From an uncultured Agathobaculum sp. (GTDB taxonomy: Bacteria; Bacillota; Clostridia; Oscillospirales; Butyricicoccaceae), in the NCBI RefSeq assembly GCF_944380985.1, contig NZ_CALWJJ010000003.1, positions 62,001-126,000 of the forward strand: a stretch of 64,000 nt of DNA, given 5' to 3'. Within the stretch, counting starts at the first letter, position 1. Every line of letters begins with the position of its first letter. The notes under the pieces are model-generated. The model did no database searches, was not told the origin of the DNA, and saw only the letters and a list, made by a program, of their open reading frames with translations. Positions 33,231 through 40,883 of this stretch are shown piece after piece. The translations under genes and the position numbers were made by a program.

Positions 33231-33740
33231 GTGGACAAGCATGTTTTTGTGATCAATGGCAGCGGTGGCGTCGGAAAGGACACATTCTGCCAGGCGGCAG
33301 AACAGTTTTGGCGGGTGCAGAATATATCCTCCATCACACCCATTTGCACGCTTGCCCGCGCAGCGGGATGGGATGGCGAAAAGACCCCGGCAGCCAGACG
33401 CTTCCTCTCTGAACTGAAGCAAGCTTGTACCGCGTTTAATGATCTTCCGCTTCGCTATTGTGTGGAGCAGTATCAGGTGTTTATGCAAAATGACAGACAG
33501 ATTCTGTTTGTCCATATCCGTGAGCCTGAGCAGATTGATCGCTTCCGTCAGGCTGTGGGGCCGAGATGTAAGGCGATTCTTGTGCGTCGTCCGGCGATGG
33601 AGCAGAGCCGTGGGCCGCTGGGGAACTATTCGGATGACAACGTTGCAGACTATGTTTATGATGGGGTTTTTATCAACGACAGCGTGCTGGAAGCGCTGCC
33701 GGAGAGAGTACATTGGTTTTTGAAAGATATGATAGGGTGA
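33231..33740 (+). CDS. P-loop nucleotide kinase-like protein
   Basis: 169 residues with an N-terminal P-loop INGSGGVGKDTFC, a middle Asp/Arg-containing LFVHIREPEQIDRF segment, and AILVRRPAMEQSR, which recalls the LID region of small-molecule kinases such as dephospho-CoA, phosphomevalonate or nucleoside kinases. Substrate not identifiable. Start GTG 33231 with GGGAAGG eight bases upstream gives a protein that begins right before the P-loop; in-frame upstream starts lack SD. Unlinked functionally to the flanking sporulation and export genes. Confidence 0.65.
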   Translation: MDKHVFVINGSGGVGKDTFCQAAEQFWRVQNISSITPICTLARAAGWDGEKTPAARRFLSELKQACTAFNDLPLRYCVEQYQVFMQNDRQILFVHIREPEQIDRFRQAVGPRCKAILVRRPAMEQSRGPLGNYSDDNVADYVYDGVFINDSVLEALPERVHWFLKDMIG

Positions 33741-33811
33741 TAGACCGCAGTGCGCTATGGGATCACATAAACTGATATATTTGGATAGAGATGAAGAAAG
33801 GAACAGACAAA

Positions 33812-35731
33812 ATGATGGACGAAAACAATCGGTACGACGGGGCGCTGCAAGCAGATAATGCACACGCTTCCGAGCTGGAAGCGCCGCACAACACCTTTGA
33901 TAATAATTTGCCCCCGGAGTCGGCGCCGACTAATGAGGAAACGCTGCCCAAACGCAACAAATACGCGGATAAGATGAATCACAAAAGAAGCGGGCTTAGC
34001 AAACGTGTCCGAATCGGGGTTGGCATTACGGCTCTTGTGCTATTGCTTGTAGCCGGCATTGTTTTTGTGATAATCACGCGCGGTTTAGGTCGAGAACATG
34101 ACGTAAATGCAACCGCAGTCGCCTCTTACGGTATGATTGAGACCTATATTGAAGGCACCGGTGTCACCGCCGCAAGGGTGCGCGAAGAGCTTGGCCTGGA
34201 CATTCAGGGTACCGTGACCGAGGTGTTGGTCGAGGTGGGCGACGAGGTGCACGCAGGTGACGAGTTGCTCGTCATCGACCCGACAGATACGCGGCAGGAG
34301 CTTGAGACAGTGCAGGATGAGTTGACGCAGGCGCAGAGCGCGGTCTCTACAGCGCAGAGTGAGCTTACACAGGCGCAAAGCGTGCTGAATAACGCGCAGG
34401 GCAGGCTGAGCCGGCAAAATATTACCGCGCCATTTGCAGGCAAGGTTATCCCGGCGGAAGATGGTGTCACCTACCGTGTAGGCCAGCAGGTAGGCGAGGG
34501 CGAGGTAGTCGGCTATATGATTGATGACAGCCGAATGAGCCTGACGCTGCCTTTTAGCGCGGCTTACGTCAACACGGTACAGACTGGACAGTCTGCGACA
34601 GTATCCATTCCCTCAGCGATGAGCGAAGTCAGCGGTACGGTCGCTTCGGTGGACAGAACACTGCGCGTATCGGAGGACGGTGCGCAGGTATTCCGCGTGG
34701 TCATATCGATTGATAATGCGTCCGGCATGCTAACTAAGGGAATGACTGCCACCGCTGCTATATCGGCCGGAAGCGCGGGCACGGTTTATCCTGCTGATGC
34801 CGGTACGTTGGTATACAGCCGCGAGGAGGCCATCGCCGCTCCTATCAGCGGCGAGATTACGGCGCTTAATGGCATGGATTACAATAGCTACCGCACTGGC
34901 GATACGATCATGCGTCTGTCAAGCGCTTCAGCGCAGGACGAGGTGGCGAGCGCACAGGCCGGCGTTACTGCAGCACGAAACGGCGTTTCTGCGGCGCAGC
35001 AAGAAGTAGCGGACAAGCGGGCGCGCGTTTCTGAGCTGCAAAGGCTGATTAATGATTCAACGATTGAGTCGCCGATCGACGGCGTGGTTGTCAGCATGAA
35101 TGCGGTGGAGAATCAGGCGTTTTCTGGCACTGAGCCTCTGGTTGTGGTTGCAGATCTTGGTAACATTATTGTCAATGCAGAGGTCATGTCAACCGACGTC
35201 GGCGCGGTCGAGGCGGGGCAGTATGCGACTATGAGCATGTATACGAATGACGGCTCGCAGCTGATGCTGACCGGTGTTGTAGAGTCGGTTGCGCTTGAAC
35301 CAACTCAGGATACAAATAGTATGCAGGGCAGTATGCCCACCTTTAATGTGGTGATCGCGATCGATCCCATTGAGGGGCAGTCGATTTATAGCGGAATGAT
35401 GGTAGAATACCAGATCACAACCGCATCTTCTATGAACTGTTTGATGGTGCCGTCGCGCGCAGTTGTCAATACAGAGGACGGTACAGCCGTGTTCGCGCGG
35501 CCGTTGGTTAACGAGAACGGCGAGGAAATTCCATTTAGTGAAATACTTACGGTTCCGGAAGGAACGGAGGGTATTCCGGAAGGCTACTATCTGGTTCCGG
35601 TCGAGACTGGCATTTCTGATGGCACCAACACTGAGATCTATTGGGGAATTGATGAAGGAACAACCGTTTATCTTGCAGGGCCGCAGGATATTTATGCGGA
35701 TGTGTATGCGGATGCGGAAATCACGTTCTGA
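33812..35731 (+). CDS. Membrane-fusion (HlyD/MacA-type) adaptor with two tandem modules
   Basis: 639 residues: about 75 cytoplasmic, Asn/Pro-rich residues, one membrane helix (about 74-95), then lipoyl-coiled-coil-beta-barrel architecture. Two complete coiled-coil/lipoyl modules are visible: one with repeats of AQSAVSTAQSELTQAQ and APFAGKVIP, the second with AGVTAARNGVSAAQQE and SPIDGVVVSMNA, each preceded by a beta-barrel-like part. Normal MacA adaptors are about 350-400 residues, so this is an internal duplication or fusion. Start 33812 follows AGAAAGGA. Operon with ATPase, permease and SLH protein downstream. Confidence 0.85.
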   Translation: MMDENNRYDGALQADNAHASELEAPHNTFDNNLPPESAPTNEETLPKRNKYADKMNHKRSGLSKRVRIGVGITALVLLLVAGIVFVIITRGLGREHDVNATAVASYGMIETYIEGTGVTAARVREELGLDIQGTVTEVLVEVGDEVHAGDELLVIDPTDTRQELETVQDELTQAQSAVSTAQSELTQAQSVLNNAQGRLSRQNITAPFAGKVIPAEDGVTYRVGQQVGEGEVVGYMIDDSRMSLTLPFSAAYVNTVQTGQSATVSIPSAMSEVSGTVASVDRTLRVSEDGAQVFRVVISIDNASGMLTKGMTATAAISAGSAGTVYPADAGTLVYSREEAIAAPISGEITALNGMDYNSYRTGDTIMRLSSASAQDEVASAQAGVTAARNGVSAAQQEVADKRARVSELQRLINDSTIESPIDGVVVSMNAVENQAFSGTEPLVVVADLGNIIVNAEVMSTDVGAVEAGQYATMSMYTNDGSQLMLTGVVESVALEPTQDTNSMQGSMPTFNVVIAIDPIEGQSIYSGMMVEYQITTASSMNCLMVPSRAVVNTEDGTAVFARPLVNENGEEIPFSEILTVPEGTEGIPEGYYLVPVETGISDGTNTEIYWGIDEGTTVYLAGPQDIYADVYADAEITF

Positions 35732-35741
35732 GGAGGGCGCA

Positions 35742-36503
35742 ATGTTTGATAAAAATGCGCCGCAGGCCGCTGGTGCAGTAATAAATGACCCGATTAAAAG
35801 TGATGTGCTGATTGATGTGCAGCAGATCAGCAAAATCTACCATGAGGGGCAGGAAAATGAGGTCCGCGCGCTCAATCATGTCTCTCTAACCGTGCAAAAC
35901 GGCGAGTTTTTGTGCATTCTCGGCCAGTCCGGCTCAGGAAAATCCACATTGATGAATATCCTTGGCTGTCTCGATATTCCAACCTATGGCAGCTATTATC
36001 TCAATGGACAAGCGGTTAGCGATATGAAGCCGTCTGTGTTGTCCGGTATCCGAAACCGTGAGATCGGATTTGTTTTTCAGGGATTTAATTTGATTCCGGC
36101 GCTGACCGCGCTTGAAAATGTCGAGCTGCCGCTCATTTATCGCGGCATGGGGCGGGAGGAGCGCCGACAGTTGGCGCTGGACGCGCTGACAGCTGTTGGG
36201 CTGGCACACCGTACGGATCATCGGCCGGGGGAAATGTCCGGCGGGCAGCAGCAGCGCGTTGCCATTGCGCGTGCGGTTGCGACAAAGCCGCCGATCATCA
36301 TGGCGGATGAGCCGACCGGCAATCTGGATTCCGTCTCTGGTCAGGAGATCATGGAGCAACTCTATACGCTGAATACGAAAGGTACTTCAATCATACTGAT
36401 TACGCACGATAACCGCCTTGCGCAGATGGCACAGCGGATTATCACCTTGCAGGACGGCCGTATTATCTCGGATACGCAGAAAAGGGAGGAGAGCGGCATA
36501 TGA
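35742..36503 (+). CDS. MacB/LolD-type ABC exporter ATP-binding protein
   Basis: 253 residues. Walker [11 protein letters not shown]-loop [22 protein letters not shown], signature [14 protein letters not shown], Walker [13 protein letters not shown] and H-loop LITHD. The FQGFNLI and DEPTGNLD forms mark the MacB/LolD (type VII ABC) group. ATG 35742 follows AGGAGG after the adaptor stop and the gene overlaps the permease by four bases. Confidence 0.95.
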   Translation: MFDKNAPQAAGAVINDPIKSDVLIDVQQISKIYHEGQENEVRALNHVSLTVQNGEFLCILGQSGSGKSTLMNILGCLDIPTYGSYYLNGQAVSDMKPSVLSGIRNREIGFVFQGFNLIPALTALENVELPLIYRGMGREERRQLALDALTAVGLAHRTDHRPGEMSGGQQQRVAIARAVATKPPIIMADEPTGNLDSVSGQEIMEQLYTLNTKGTSIILITHDNRLAQMAQRIITLQDGRIISDTQKREESGI

Positions 36504-37744
36504 ACCTGATGCAGACAATCCGTATGGCTGTCAAGTCAATCATGAATAACAAGCTGCGCTCCATTCTAACCATGTTGGGCATCATTATCGGCGTTGCTTC
36601 GGTCATCACGATCGTTGCGTTTATTCAGGGCGCGGGTACACTTCAGCGATTGCAATATGAGGCGCTCGGTGTCAACCGCATCAATGTATCTGGTTGGGGC
36701 GCAAAAAGCCAGGATTGGGAGGAATTTGAAGCCTATCTGGATGAAGAGCTGGCAGATCAAGTACGCGCATGGTCTCCGCAGGCGCAATATTATGACTGGC
36801 AAGGAGAAGGCGTCCAGTATCGCGCGCAAAAGCTGGGGAGCGAAACCAATACCTATATATATTTTGGCAACCAGAACTATGGAGCGGTGACAAACCATGT
36901 GCTCTCGATCGGTCGTGATATTTCCGAGGCAGACTGCAATGGCCGTGCCCGCGTCTGTGTCATTGGCGAGACCATTCGACGATATTTCTTCGGCGCGATT
37001 AGCCCGATCGGGCAAAAGCTGCGTATCGGGGGCAAGAGCTTTGAAATCGTCGGTGTTTATGAGGGTAAATATGGCGGCAAGCTTAATACGGAAGATCAGA
37101 TGATCGTTATGCCCTATACGTTGCAGGCCAATATGATGGGTATGGGCGGCATGCAGGGCCGGCAGTATATCATCCAGGCGGCAAGCAGCAGCGACCTGGA
37201 AGCGCTGACTGACTCTCTACTTCCATCGTTCATGCAAAGCCGGTGTGAGCAAAATGGCGGATATTTTTATGCAAGCTCGGACAGCCTGATGCAGCAGCAG
37301 AGCGCATCTGGCACAAATATGATGGCGCTGCTTATTGGCGGCATTGCCGGCATATCGCTGCTTGTCGGCGGCATCGGTATTATGAATATCATGCTGATGT
37401 CAGTCACGGAGCGGACGCGGGAGATCGGCATTCGCATGGCGATCGGCGCGCGCAAGCGCGATATTATCCGTCAGTTTTTGATTGAAGCGGCTGTGGTATC
37501 TTGCTTTGGCGGCATTATTGGTATTGCTATCGGCTGCTTTTTGTCGGCCATTCTTGGAAATCTGATGCTGTTGCAGATACAGGTAAGCTATTTGCCGCTT
37601 ATCGAGCAATTCACCGTTCTGCCTTCTCTGGGCCTGGTTATCGGCGCATTTCTGTTTTCCGCTCTGATCGGTATTATTTTCGGTCTATATCCGGCAAATA
37701 AAGCTGCAAATTTACAGCCGGTAGACGCACTTCGCGCACAATAG
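36500..37744 (+). CDS. MacB-type ABC exporter permease
   Basis: 414 residues: N-terminal helix after AVKSIMNNKLRSILTMLGIIIGVAS (typical MacB start), a large extracytoplasmic MacB_PCD domain (about 45-275), then three C-terminal helices with ERTREIGIRMAIGARKRDI coupling helix and FGLYPANKAANLQPVDALR end. Type VII ABC transporters act as mechanotransmitters; in a monoderm they export peptides or lipophilic compounds. ATGA overlap with the ATPase gene. Confidence 0.95.
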   Translation: MNLMQTIRMAVKSIMNNKLRSILTMLGIIIGVASVITIVAFIQGAGTLQRLQYEALGVNRINVSGWGAKSQDWEEFEAYLDEELADQVRAWSPQAQYYDWQGEGVQYRAQKLGSETNTYIYFGNQNYGAVTNHVLSIGRDISEADCNGRARVCVIGETIRRYFFGAISPIGQKLRIGGKSFEIVGVYEGKYGGKLNTEDQMIVMPYTLQANMMGMGGMQGRQYIIQAASSSDLEALTDSLLPSFMQSRCEQNGGYFYASSDSLMQQQSASGTNMMALLIGGIAGISLLVGGIGIMNIMLMSVTERTREIGIRMAIGARKRDIIRQFLIEAAVVSCFGGIIGIAIGCFLSAILGNLMLLQIQVSYLPLIEQFTVLPSLGLVIGAFLFSALIGIIFGLYPANKAANLQPVDALRAQ

Positions 37745-37758
37745 GAAAGGTATAAGCA

Positions 37759-38847
37759 ATGAAAAAAAGATGGATCACCATATGTTTGGCGCTCATCTTC
37801 GCGCTGACGCCCTCATCGGCTGGATTTTTAGACATAACAGACCGCACACTTGCGCAAAACGCTTCTATTCTCGATGCGCTTGGCATTATGCAAGGTATCG
37901 GTAACGATCAATTTGATCCCGCCGGTTCGCTGACGCGCGCGCAGTTCTGTAAAATTGCAGTGACAGCAATGGGTGTATCCGATGTGAGCGCATATAAAAA
38001 CTTCACAATATTCCCGGATGTCAAGAATACGCATTGGGCGGCGGCCTATGTAAACGCTGCGGTACGCCACCCGGATTTAAGGGAACGTGCTGTTATCCGT
38101 GGCTATGTGGATGGCACCTTCGGGCCGGATCGGGCGGTAAACTACGGTGAGGTGTGCACCATGCTGCTCCGCATGCTGGGTTATACCGAGGAGGATGTCG
38201 GCCTGTTCTGGCCGGCTGACTACATTGCAAAGGCTGAGGAGCTTGGACTGACTGACGGCGTTTCCATCTCGGACGCCAAAGCGGTCGTCAAACGGTCGGA
38301 CGCGGCTACCATGCTTGTCAATGTATTAACAGTTCCTGTTAAAGACAGCCAAGACGCGGTGCTTCTGGACGGATTGGTTTCCGAGAAAGTAGACGGCTGC
38401 ATATTGCTGGCTACCAGCGATACAAATAATTTGTTCGCGGATAGTGAGGCGCTTTTTTATGAAGACGGCGTAATCAGCGGCATTCCGCGCCAAACCGTTG
38501 GCACGTTGGACAGCGCTATGATTGGCGTTTACGGTACCATGCTCCTGAAAGATGGCGCAGTGGCTGGCATTGTGCCTGACAAAAACAGCAGAGTGGAAGT
38601 ATACGAGGTTATTTCCGTATCTGCAAGTGAGATTCAAACCAGTACACAGACGATCCGCCCTGCGGAAAATGCGCACATCTATGTAGATAGTGTAGGCGCT
38701 TCTGTTGGCACGTTCGGTGAGCTTTGGTCGAGCATCCAGCCAGGAGATACACTGCGGGTCTATTTTGATGCCACCGGTGCACAGCAGTTGATGGCGGTGC
38801 TGTCCAATGCGCGTCCACATGCGGTAAGCTTCATGTATCATGTATGA
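37759..38847 (+). CDS. S-layer-homology domain protein of the export operon
   Basis: 362 residues. Signal peptide 1-21, then three SLH repeats (TRAQFCKIAVTAMG; GYVDGTFGPDRAVNYGEVCTMLLRML; AKAEELGLTDGV), which bind secondary cell-wall polymers, and a C-terminal domain of about 150 residues that I do not recognise (beta-rich, ends FMYHV). AGGAAAGG precedes the ATG. It lies 14 bases after the permease stop, so it is likely the last gene of the exporter operon and may extend the export path to the cell surface (inference). Confidence 0.9.
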   Translation: MKKRWITICLALIFALTPSSAGFLDITDRTLAQNASILDALGIMQGIGNDQFDPAGSLTRAQFCKIAVTAMGVSDVSAYKNFTIFPDVKNTHWAAAYVNAAVRHPDLRERAVIRGYVDGTFGPDRAVNYGEVCTMLLRMLGYTEEDVGLFWPADYIAKAEELGLTDGVSISDAKAVVKRSDAATMLVNVLTVPVKDSQDAVLLDGLVSEKVDGCILLATSDTNNLFADSEALFYEDGVISGIPRQTVGTLDSAMIGVYGTMLLKDGAVAGIVPDKNSRVEVYEVISVSASEIQTSTQTIRPAENAHIYVDSVGASVGTFGELWSSIQPGDTLRVYFDATGAQQLMAVLSNARPHAVSFMYHV

Positions 38848-39009
38848 GGTAAACGGCGTGGTTTATATTCCTCGGTTCTATATAAAGTGTGCTTAAGATT
38901 TTTATTCGGTTTGAATGAAGATTTTTGATTTATCGGAATACTATCATATGGGATGGCTGTATTTTATCAGGCAACCGTGCCATACTGCTTGCAAAGGGAG
39001 GGGATAGAA

Positions 39010-39453
39010 ATGTTGTTTGGAATCGATACGCTGTATATATGGGTGGCGGTGATCATCCTGTGTATAGCAGTTGAAGCGTTTACGCTGGATTTGTCTGCCA
39101 TTTGGTTTGCTGTGGGCGGTGTAGCAGCTTTGGTAGCGGCCAGCCTTTCGCTTGAGGTTGCGGCACAGCTCGTGATCTTTGTTTTGTTTTCCGCGGCGCT
39201 GCTCGTGATAGTGCGTCCATTTTGCCGCAGGTTTCTGAAAACGAAAAACGAGGCGACCAATGCAGATCGCATTATCGGGCAGACCGCTGTTGTGATAGAG
39301 GAAATCGACAATCTGCGGGGAACGGGTGAGGTAAGGCTGCTTGGTGCAGTATGGAGCGCGTGCAGTATTGATGATTCCGCCATTCCATGCGGTGCAACGG
39401 TCAAAGTTGTTGAAATACGCGGCGTTAAGGCCGTTGTAGAAACAGTTGGATGA
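39010..39453 (+). CDS. NfeD family membrane protein
   Basis: 147 residues: three hydrophobic segments in the first 80 residues, then a small OB-fold domain (about 85-147; ADRIIGQTAVVIEEIDN, GEVRLLGAVWSA, VVEIRGVKAVVE), the standard short NfeD layout. NfeD proteins work with flotillin/stomatin-type proteins; that partner is the next gene. ATG 39010 follows AAAGGGAGGGG. Confidence 0.9.
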   Translation: MLFGIDTLYIWVAVIILCIAVEAFTLDLSAIWFAVGGVAALVAASLSLEVAAQLVIFVLFSAALLVIVRPFCRRFLKTKNEATNADRIIGQTAVVIEEIDNLRGTGEVRLLGAVWSACSIDDSAIPCGATVKVVEIRGVKAVVETVG

Positions 39454-39474
39454 AGTTGGTAAAGGAGTGAGCTT

Positions 39475-40386
39475 ATGCCGTATTTAGTTCCTGTTATTTG
39501 GATTATTCTAGCAATCCTGCTGATTGCATTTCTTGCAAGCAATATTGTGATTGTGCCGCAGGCAAAGGCATATATTGTTGAACGTCTTGGCACATATAAA
39601 TGCACTTGGAGTACCGGCCTGCACGTCAAGGTGCCGCTGTTTGAGCGCGTCGCGCGCCGCGTAACGCTCAAAGAGCAGGTCGTTGACTTCCCACCGCAGC
39701 CGGTCATCACCAAGGATAACGTCACCATGCAAATTGATACAGTCGTATATTTTCAGATCACTGACCCCAAATTATTCACCTATGGTATCGAAAGCCCGAT
39801 GGCGGCGATCGAAAACCTGACCGCGACAACGCTTCGCAACATCATTGGCGATCTGGAGCTTGACCAGACGCTGACAAGCCGAGACATCATTAACACCAAA
39901 ATGCGCTCGATTCTGGATGAGGCGACCGATGCATGGGGCATCAAGGTTAACCGTGTCGAGCTGAAAAATATTATTCCGCCCGCTGCGATTCAGGAATCCA
40001 TGGAAAAACAGATGAAGGCTGAGCGTGAGCGCCGAGAATCGATTCTTGTAGCCGAGGGCAAAAAGCAGTCCGCGATTCTGGTAGCCGAGGGCGAAAAAGA
40101 GGCGACAGTGCTGGCGGCAGAGGCCAGCCGCCTGGCCAAGATCAAGGAGGCCGAGGGCGAAGCAGAGGCGTTGCTGACTGTTCAAAAGGCGCTGGCCAAC
40201 TCGATTACCATGCTCAACGAGGCCGCGCCGAGCGAGCAGGTCATCAAGCTTAAATCGCTCGAAGCATTTAGTGCCGCGGCTGACGGCAAGTCGACCAAGA
40301 TCATCATACCGAGCGAGATACAGAGCCTTGCCGGGCTTGCAACATCGCTTAAAGAGGTTGTGACCGATCCCAATACGCAAAAATGA
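39475..40386 (+). CDS. SPFH (stomatin/prohibitin, QmcA-like) membrane protein
   Basis: 303 residues: one N-terminal membrane helix (about 3-22), the SPFH/band-7 domain (IVERLGTYKCTWSTGLHVKVPLFE to RVELKNIIPP), and a long coiled coil with AERERRESILVAEGKKQSAILVAEGEKEA repeats. Forms oligomers on the membrane and organises micro-domains. Paired with NfeD upstream (21 bases apart, own SD AAAGGAG). Terminator follows. Confidence 0.95.
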   Translation: MPYLVPVIWIILAILLIAFLASNIVIVPQAKAYIVERLGTYKCTWSTGLHVKVPLFERVARRVTLKEQVVDFPPQPVITKDNVTMQIDTVVYFQITDPKLFTYGIESPMAAIENLTATTLRNIIGDLELDQTLTSRDIINTKMRSILDEATDAWGIKVNRVELKNIIPPAAIQESMEKQMKAERERRESILVAEGKKQSAILVAEGEKEATVLAAEASRLAKIKEAEGEAEALLTVQKALANSITMLNEAAPSEQVIKLKSLEAFSAAADGKSTKIIIPSEIQSLAGLATSLKEVVTDPNTQK

Positions 40387-40393
40387 CATGATG

Positions 40394-40427
40394 CAGCCTG
40401 CCATATTGCACTCGGCAGGCTGTTTTC
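40394..40427 (+). terminator. Terminator after the NfeD-stomatin operon
   Basis: Stem CAGCCTGCC/GGCAGGCTG and TTTT. A promoter-like TTGACA (40438-40443) with TATAAT (40464-40469) follows at an unusually long 20-base spacing and probably drives the metal-response genes. Confidence 0.82.
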
Positions 40428-40504
40428 TCGTCTTTTCTTGACAGGTTGACGATTCGATGATAGTATAATCAAATAGGTACTTATCTGCTTCGGGAGGGAT
40501 TGGA

Positions 40505-40879
40505 TTGGCGGTCCAGCAAGGAAATACAAAACTTGAGTGCTGTGATGAGCATGTTGTCCACATGGACGCAGTGAATCTGGCGCGAAGCGCCATGCCCGGA
40601 GATGAAATCACTTCAGCCGCTTCGGATTTTTTTAAAGCGTTTTCTGATAAAACACGGTTGCGCATTTTGACAGCGCTGGTTACAGAGGAGCTATGCGTAT
40701 GCGATATTGCGGCGATCTTGGGTATGAGCCAGTCCGCAATTTCTCATCAGCTGCGGTTTCTCAAACAAGCACGTCTGGTCAAAAGCCGAAAAAGCGGTAA
40801 AACCGTGTATTATGCATTGTGCGATGACCATATTCAGATTATCTTGTCGCAGGGTATTGCGCACGTGCAGGAGGGATGA
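40505..40879 (+). CDS. ArsR/SmtB family metal-sensing repressor (CadC-like)
   Basis: 124 residues: winged helix with ELCVCDIAAILGMSQSAISHQLRFLKQARLV (the ELCVCD metal-site motif in helix 3) and N-terminal ECCDEH. The combination of N-terminal cysteines and CxC in helix 3 is the alpha3N site of CadC-type Cd/Pb/Zn sensors. Metal binding would release DNA. Start TTG 40505 retains the N-terminal cysteines and has GGGAGGG upstream. The ATPase gene begins four bases after its stop. Confidence 0.93.
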   Translation: MAVQQGNTKLECCDEHVVHMDAVNLARSAMPGDEITSAASDFFKAFSDKTRLRILTALVTEELCVCDIAAILGMSQSAISHQLRFLKQARLVKSRKSGKTVYYALCDDHIQIILSQGIAHVQEG

Positions 40880-40883
40880 ATTA

